Below are positions 59,403 to 64,000 of a stretch of DNA of 64,000 nt, piece by piece. A program made the translations under genes and the position numbers. The stretch spans positions 1-64,000 of the forward strand of contig NZ_CAJRAY010000026.1 in the NCBI RefSeq assembly GCF_907165215.1, read 5' to 3'. Position 1 is the first letter of the stretch, and each line of letters opens with the position of its first letter. This DNA comes from Thermobacillus xylanilyticus (lineage in GTDB: Bacteria > Bacillota > Bacilli > Paenibacillales > Paenibacillaceae). The notes beneath the pieces were generated by a model. It saw only the letters and a program-made list of their open reading frames with translations. It was not told the DNA's origin and ran no database searches.

Positions 59403-61502
59403 TCAAGCGCGGCGCCGCAGCACGCGCACGCCGTGCACCGGCAGCTCCAGCGCGCTGCCGGGCGCGTACGCCGCGCCGCTCTCCATATCCATGTACTCGC
59501 GCGCGTCGAGCGCCAGCTTCACCGGCCCGCCGGTGAAGTTCTGCACGAACACGTAGTCGTGCTCGCCGTCGGTGCGCACGCCCGCGGTCACGCCCCGCGG
59601 CAGATCAACCTCAAGCGCGCGCCGGACGCCCAGCCGCCTCACCAGGCCGCCGTAGAAGTCATCGTAGAACGGCGGCTGCGCCCGTCCGGCCAGATAGTAC
59701 GCGCGCCCCGCGCCGAGCCGGCGCATGGTCAGAGCCGGACGCCCGGCGTAGAAATCATCCGTGTATGCCGCCAGCTCCTCGGCGGACTCCGCATGCACGA
59801 GTTCGCACAGCTCGCGGATCTCGTACGTCCGCCCTTCCGCCAGACCCAGCTCGACCGCGCCCAAACCGTTCATGCGCAAGCCGTTCCGGTCCTCGTCGTA
59901 CAGCCCCTCGATCTCCTCCGCCCAAATGCCGAGCACATGCCGCAAAGGACCCGGGAACCCGCCGAGATAACAAAGATCGTTCTCGTCGACGATCCCCGAC
60001 CAGTACGTCGCGACGAACGTGCCGCCCTGCTCGACGAACGCCTCGACCTTCTCGCCGACGCCCGGCTTCACCATGTACAGCATCGGCGCGATGATCAGCT
60101 TGTATCGCGAAGCATCGAACGCATCCTCCGAGCCGATCACATCAACCGGCACCCCGAGCTCCCACAGCGCGCGATAATGCGTGTGCACCGTCTGCTCGTA
60201 CCCCATGCCGGCGTTGCGCGGCCCCTGCGCGTCCCGGATCGCCCACCGGTTGTCCCAGTCAAACACGATCGCCGCCTCCGCAGGCACCGCGCAGCCGCGC
60301 ACGTCCGTCAGCCGCCGAAGCGTCTCCCCCAGCTCCGCGACATCGCGGAACACCCGGGTATGCTCGTGGCCGGCATGATCCACGACGGCGCCGTGGAACT
60401 TCTCGCTCGACCCCCGGCTCTTCCGCCACTGGAAATACTGCACCGAATCCGAGCCGTGCGCCACCGCCTGCAGGGAGGACAGCCGGTGCATGCCCGGCCG
60501 CTTCAGCTTGCTGACCGGCTGCCAGTTCGTCAGGCTCGGCGTGCTCTCCATGAGCAGGAACGGCCGCCCGCCCTTCAACGACCGGAACAGGTCGTGGTTC
60601 ATCGCGAACCACGAGGCGGTGTCCGCGTCGCCGTCAGGGCCGGGCTTGTGCCAGAGCGGATACGCGTCCCAGGAGACGACGTCCATCTCCCGGGCCAGCA
60701 CGCGGTAATCCAGCCCGTCATACAGCTCCATCAAATTCGCCGTCACCGGCAGATCCGGATTCACCGCCTTCAAAGGCCGCACCTCATGCCGCAGAAAATC
60801 GGCCGTCTGCGCCGTCACGAACCGCCGCCAGTCGAGATTGTGCCCGTGCACCTGATGTTCCCCGTGCGGCGCGGGCGACTCGATCTGCGCCCAGTCGGTG
60901 TAGGTGTGCGACCAAAACGCTGTCCACCACGCCCGGTTCAACGCCTCCAGCGAGCCGTACTTCGCCCGCAGCCACGCGCGGAACGCCTCCTGGCACAGCG
61001 GGCAGTGGCATTCGCCGCCGTACTCGTTCGACACGTGCCAGCCGACGACGGCCGGGTGATGCGCGTACCGCTCCGCCAGCTTCGCGTTCATGATCGCCGT
61101 CTTCTCCCGGTACACCGGCGACGTGTAGCAATGGTTGTGGCGGAACCCGTGCAGATTGCGCACCCGGTTCGGCCCGACGCGCAGCACCTCCGGATACTTC
61201 TGCGACATCCACGCCGGCCGCGCCCCGCTCGGCGTCGCCAGCCAGACGTAAATGCCGTTCCGGTGCAACCGCTCCATCACATCATCCAGCCAGCCGAATT
61301 CGAACCTCCCCTCTTCCGGCTCCAGCGCCGCCCACGCGAAAATGCCGACCGACATCACGTTGCAGCCGGCCAGCTTCATCAGCCGCACATCCTCCTCCAG
61401 CACCTTCGGATCGTGCAGCCATTGGTCCGGATTATAGTCCGCCCCGTGCATGAGCACCGGCAGTTTGGCGCTGACCGGCGGGTATCGTTTGAGCATGCGC
61501 AT
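59403..61502 (-). CDS. GH42 beta-galactosidase (699 aa)
   Basis: Retaining GH42 enzyme cleaving beta-galactosides such as galacto-oligosaccharides. It has an N-terminal TIM barrel with acid/base Glu in SNEYGGECHCPLCQ near residue 158, which includes the Cys cluster that binds zinc in the family. The nucleophile is Glu in LLMESTPSLTNW near 318, followed by a trimerisation domain and a small beta domain. No signal peptide. Start at 61502 after GGAGGAGGAAACGTG; one-base overlap with the GH53 stop. With GH53 and the permeases it forms a galactan unit comparable to ganAB. Confidence 0.94.
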   Translation of the reverse strand: MRMLKRYPPVSAKLPVLMHGADYNPDQWLHDPKVLEEDVRLMKLAGCNVMSVGIFAWAALEPEEGRFEFGWLDDVMERLHRNGIYVWLATPSGARPAWMSQKYPEVLRVGPNRVRNLHGFRHNHCYTSPVYREKTAIMNAKLAERYAHHPAVVGWHVSNEYGGECHCPLCQEAFRAWLRAKYGSLEALNRAWWTAFWSHTYTDWAQIESPAPHGEHQVHGHNLDWRRFVTAQTADFLRHEVRPLKAVNPDLPVTANLMELYDGLDYRVLAREMDVVSWDAYPLWHKPGPDGDADTASWFAMNHDLFRSLKGGRPFLLMESTPSLTNWQPVSKLKRPGMHRLSSLQAVAHGSDSVQYFQWRKSRGSSEKFHGAVVDHAGHEHTRVFRDVAELGETLRRLTDVRGCAVPAEAAIVFDWDNRWAIRDAQGPRNAGMGYEQTVHTHYRALWELGVPVDVIGSEDAFDASRYKLIIAPMLYMVKPGVGEKVEAFVEQGGTFVATYWSGIVDENDLCYLGGFPGPLRHVLGIWAEEIEGLYDEDRNGLRMNGLGAVELGLAEGRTYEIRELCELVHAESAEELAAYTDDFYAGRPALTMRRLGAGRAYYLAGRAQPPFYDDFYGGLVRRLGVRRALEVDLPRGVTAGVRTDGEHDYVFVQNFTGGPVKLALDAREYMDMESGAAYAPGSALELPVHGVRVLRRRA

Positions 61503-62539
61503 CACGTTTCCTCCTCCCGCAAAACATCCCACGTGGCCAGCCTGCGCCCCTCATAATCGAACAACGTCAGGTTTGCCCAGTTGTTGTGATGGCCGACCGA
61601 CCACATGGCCTTCGCCGGAATCCACGCGGGCTCCCACCAATAGAATCCGGCGCCGAGCCCATTCGGCGTCTCGCGCACGATTCGCATGAAATCCCTCAGA
61701 TAGGCCGACTGCCCGGGGGCGCTGGCCGGATAGCCCGGCGCGAGCTGGTCTTCCCGTTCCAGAATATAGCCCGTATCGTCCGGCTTCTCGAGCGTCCACG
61801 GATAGGCGGTCTCCACAACCACAATCGGCTTGCCGAAAGTCTCCGCCGTCAGCGCCAGGTTGCGCCGCAGATCGTCCAGCGTCCCGTGCCACCAGGTGTA
61901 GAACGACTGGCCGATCACGTCGTAATCGACGCCGAGTTCCTCCATCTTCCCGAAAAACTTCCGCGTCGCCTCCCAGTCTCCGCCGCGGTCGATGTGGATC
62001 ATCACCCCGGCGTCTGGACAAACGGAACGCACCGCGGACGCGCCCGCCTGGAGCAGCCCCGCGAACGTGCGCCACTGCGCATCCGTGTCAAGCTCCCCGT
62101 CCACGCGTCCGTCCGGCCACAGCATTCCCGGCGTCACCTCGTTGCCGATCTGCACCATGTCCGGCGCGGTTCCCTGCATGGCGAACGCGGACAGCACGTC
62201 CGCCGTGTACCGGCGCACCGCCTCCCGAAGCCCGGCCGCGTCCAGCCCTTCCCACGACCGGGGCTTCCATTGGTTGGCCGGATCGGCCCACCGGTCGGAA
62301 TAATGGAAATCGAGCAGAAAATGCAGCCCCCGCTCCTTGATGCGCCGGGCCATGGCGAGCGTCCGCTCGAGATTGCAGAAGCCGCCCGGCGGATCGTTCC
62401 AGATGCGCAGCCGCACGGCATTCATGCCGAGATCGGCCATCAGATCAATCGGATCCCTCCGGACGTCTCCGTCAAAATACGCCCCGCCCGCCGCCTCCAC
62501 CTCGTCGACGAACGACAGGTCCATGCCTTTGATGAACAT
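61502..62539 (-). CDS. GH53 endo-beta-1,4-galactanase, no signal peptide (345 aa)
   Basis: Family 53 galactanase: acid/base E134 in QIGNEVTPGMLWP and nucleophile E243 in VVVETAYPWT, in a TIM barrel starting at FIKGMDLSFVDEVEAAGG. The family normally is secreted, yet this protein begins directly with the catalytic domain and shows no signal sequence, so it may trim imported galacto-oligosaccharides inside the cell. It follows the permease by 10 bp and overlaps GH42. Confidence 0.94.
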   Translation of the reverse strand: MFIKGMDLSFVDEVEAAGGAYFDGDVRRDPIDLMADLGMNAVRLRIWNDPPGGFCNLERTLAMARRIKERGLHFLLDFHYSDRWADPANQWKPRSWEGLDAAGLREAVRRYTADVLSAFAMQGTAPDMVQIGNEVTPGMLWPDGRVDGELDTDAQWRTFAGLLQAGASAVRSVCPDAGVMIHIDRGGDWEATRKFFGKMEELGVDYDVIGQSFYTWWHGTLDDLRRNLALTAETFGKPIVVVETAYPWTLEKPDDTGYILEREDQLAPGYPASAPGQSAYLRDFMRIVRETPNGLGAGFYWWEPAWIPAKAMWSVGHHNNWANLTLFDYEGRRLATWDVLREEET

Positions 62540-62549
62540 CGGTCCTTGA

Positions 62550-63428
62550 TCACTCCTTCACCGAGCCGAGCACCAGCCCTTTGATGAAATACCGCTGCAG
62601 GAACGGGTACACGAGCAGTACCGGCAGCGCCCCGATGAAAATTTGCGCCGCGTTGATCGTTTTCTGCGAGAGCAGTTCCATCTCCTCGATCGTGAAGTTC
62701 ATCGAGCTCATGTCCCGCGAGACGATGACCGTCTGCAGATAGGTCGCGAGCGGATAGTCTTCCTTCCGGCTCAGGTACAGCAGCCCGTCGAACCACGAGT
62801 TCCAGTGCCAGACGCCGGCGAACAGCCCGAGCGTCGCCAGCGCGGGCAGCGACAGCGGCAGATAGATGCGGAACAGGACGCCGAAATGGCTCGCCCCGTC
62901 AATGAACGCCGCTTCCTCAAGCGCCCGCGGCACGCCGCGGAAGAAGTTCATCATGAGCACGATCAGCCAGACGTTCACCATCGCCGGAATGATGAGCACC
63001 GCGAATTTGTTCATCAGCCCGAGCTTCAGAATGAGAATGTAGAACGGCACGAGTCCGCCGTTGAAAATCATCGTGAACACGAACGCCCAGGCGTACACCG
63101 GCCGGCCGCGGAATTCGCGGGTCTCCTTCGACAGCGGATACGCTGCGAGCACGGTGACGAGCAGGATGAGCGCCGTGCCGAGCACGGTCCGCATCACGGA
63201 AATCCAGACCGAACCGAGAAAATAGGGGTTGTTGATCGTCGCCTTGTACGCCTCGAGCGAAAAGTCGACCGGCCACAGCCCGACCAGGTTGCCGTCCGCC
63301 GCCGCCTTCGAACTGAGCGAGACGGCCAGCACGTGCAGGAGCGGAATGACGCAGATGACGGCGAGCGCCGAGAGGAACGCGGTATTGAAGACGCTGAAGA
63401 TGCGGTACGGCAACGTTTTGTGGTACAT
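62550..63428 (-). CDS. Sugar ABC transporter permease, LplC/YtcP type (292 aa)
   Basis: Six-span CUT1 permease with EAA-type loop ALEEAAFIDGASHFGVLFRI and C-terminus IKGLVLGSVKE. Start at 63428 after TGAGGAGGGGGCGCC. It pairs with the LplB-type permease 12 bp upstream; the downstream GH53 and GH42 genes suggest galacto-oligosaccharide import. Confidence 0.93.
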   Translation of the reverse strand: MYHKTLPYRIFSVFNTAFLSALAVICVIPLLHVLAVSLSSKAAADGNLVGLWPVDFSLEAYKATINNPYFLGSVWISVMRTVLGTALILLVTVLAAYPLSKETREFRGRPVYAWAFVFTMIFNGGLVPFYILILKLGLMNKFAVLIIPAMVNVWLIVLMMNFFRGVPRALEEAAFIDGASHFGVLFRIYLPLSLPALATLGLFAGVWHWNSWFDGLLYLSRKEDYPLATYLQTVIVSRDMSSMNFTIEEMELLSQKTINAAQIFIGALPVLLVYPFLQRYFIKGLVLGSVKE

Positions 63429-63440
63429 GGCGCCCCCTCC

Positions 63441-64000
63441 TCAGAATACCCGGTAGTTGGCGTATTGGTAAGCGAGCCGGTACGCCCCGACGATGAGCAC
63501 CATGCTGACGACCGACTTGAACAGGCCGACGGCGGTGGCGAATCCGAAGTTGCCTTCGAGGATCGCCGTCCGGTAGACGAACGTGTCGATGATATCGCCC
63601 TTGTTCATCACCATGCTGTTGTACAGGTTGAAGATCTGGTCGAATCCGGCGTTCAAAATGTTCCCGAGCGACAGCGTCCCGACGACGATCGCCATCGGCA
63701 AGAGCGACGGAATCGTAATGTGCAGCGTCTGCTTCCACCGGCTCGCGCCGTCCACCTCCGCCGCCTCGTACAGGGCCGGGTCGACGTTCGCAAGCGCCGC
63801 GATGAAGACGATCGTGCCGTAGCCGAACTCTTTCCAGACGTCGGAGACGATGACCGTGAACCGGAACCAGTCGCCGTGCATCAGGAACGGGATCGGGCCG
63901 ATCCCGATCGCTCCGAGCACCCGGTTGACGAAACCGCCGTCCGTCGACAGGAAGTTGACCAGAATGCCGCCCAGAATGACCCAGGACAGAAAATGCGGCA
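63441..64000 (-). CDS. Sugar ABC transporter permease, LplB type, N-terminus beyond window
   Basis: Partial gene: the frame is open through the window edge at 64000 (PHFLSWVILGGILVNFL is readable at 63950-64000), so about the first third is missing. EAA loop LYEAAEVDGASRWKQTL and C-terminus AYRLAYQYANYRVF are as in LplB. A lipoprotein receptor gene is expected just outside the window. Confidence 0.92.
   Translation of the reverse strand, partial: PHFLSWVILGGILVNFLSTDGGFVNRVLGAIGIGPIPFLMHGDWFRFTVIVSDVWKEFGYGTIVFIAALANVDPALYEAAEVDGASRWKQTLHITIPSLLPMAIVVGTLSLGNILNAGFDQIFNLYNSMVMNKGDIIDTFVYRTAILEGNFGFATAVGLFKSVVSMVLIVGAYRLAYQYANYRVF

Overview
The window looks like chromosomal DNA of a GC-rich, spore-former-type Firmicute of the Paenibacillaceae (Paenibacillus/Cohnella-like). 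The grounds are Gram-positive Shine-Dalgarno sites (GGAGG class), SLH-anchored and lipoprotein exports, LplB/LplC-type permeases, AraC-output response regulators paired with HisK_3-type kinases, YitT, CcpA-like cre sites and GTG/TTG starts. No rRNA, tRNA or CRISPR was seen. Most of the DNA is a carbohydrate-scavenging region: five CUT1-type sugar ABC importers, three two-component pairs, a LacI regulator, and glycosidases of families GH31 (two), GH78 (two), GH42 and GH53. None of the five CUT1 importers carries its own ATPase, so they presumably share an MsmX-type ATPase encoded elsewhere.

Layout. 0-9.3 kb (minus strand): HK/RR pair, a strong terminator, then lipoprotein-permease-permease-GH31. 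9.4-13.0 kb: an SLH serine hydrolase and a GntR plus DUF1648/DUF5808 membrane-protein pair with a palindromic operator. 13.2-14.1 kb: YitT. 14.1-14.9 kb: a decayed group II intron and a 51-52 bp hairpin repeat array. 14.9-15.6 kb: an unknown protein with a faint nuclease-like look. 15.7-22.4 kb: HK/RR divergent from lipoprotein-permease-permease. 22.5-25.4 kb: a TrpXYZ-like ABC importer with a full match to the cre consensus. 25.6-38.0 kb: two paralogous GH78 rhamnosidases, an importer and its HK/RR pair; the promoters of the binding protein and of the kinase share one upstream motif. 38.0-46.3 kb: LacI, importer and an unusual 1230-residue GH31 fusion. 46.5-55.3 kb: a complete type II Wadjet (JetABCD) anti-plasmid locus. 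55.4-59.0 kb: a small ORF, TrpB2, a 35-codon ORF coupled to a HAD phosphatase, and an FAH-family hydrolase. 59.1-59.3 kb: an array of five palindromes. 59.4-64 kb: galactan utilisation (GH42, GH53, two permeases, the last cut by the window edge).

How it works together. Each sugar unit couples a lipoprotein receptor and two permeases to a cytoplasmic-looking glycosidase, so oligosaccharides are probably imported intact and cleaved inside. Transcription is set locally by AraC-type response regulators or LacI and, judging by cre-like sites at four promoters, globally by CcpA. JetABCD stands apart as a genome-defence island. The least explained signals are the two hairpin arrays that share a 51-52 bp period, the shared response-regulator motif, the helical-domain/GH31 fusion and the small coupled ORFs.
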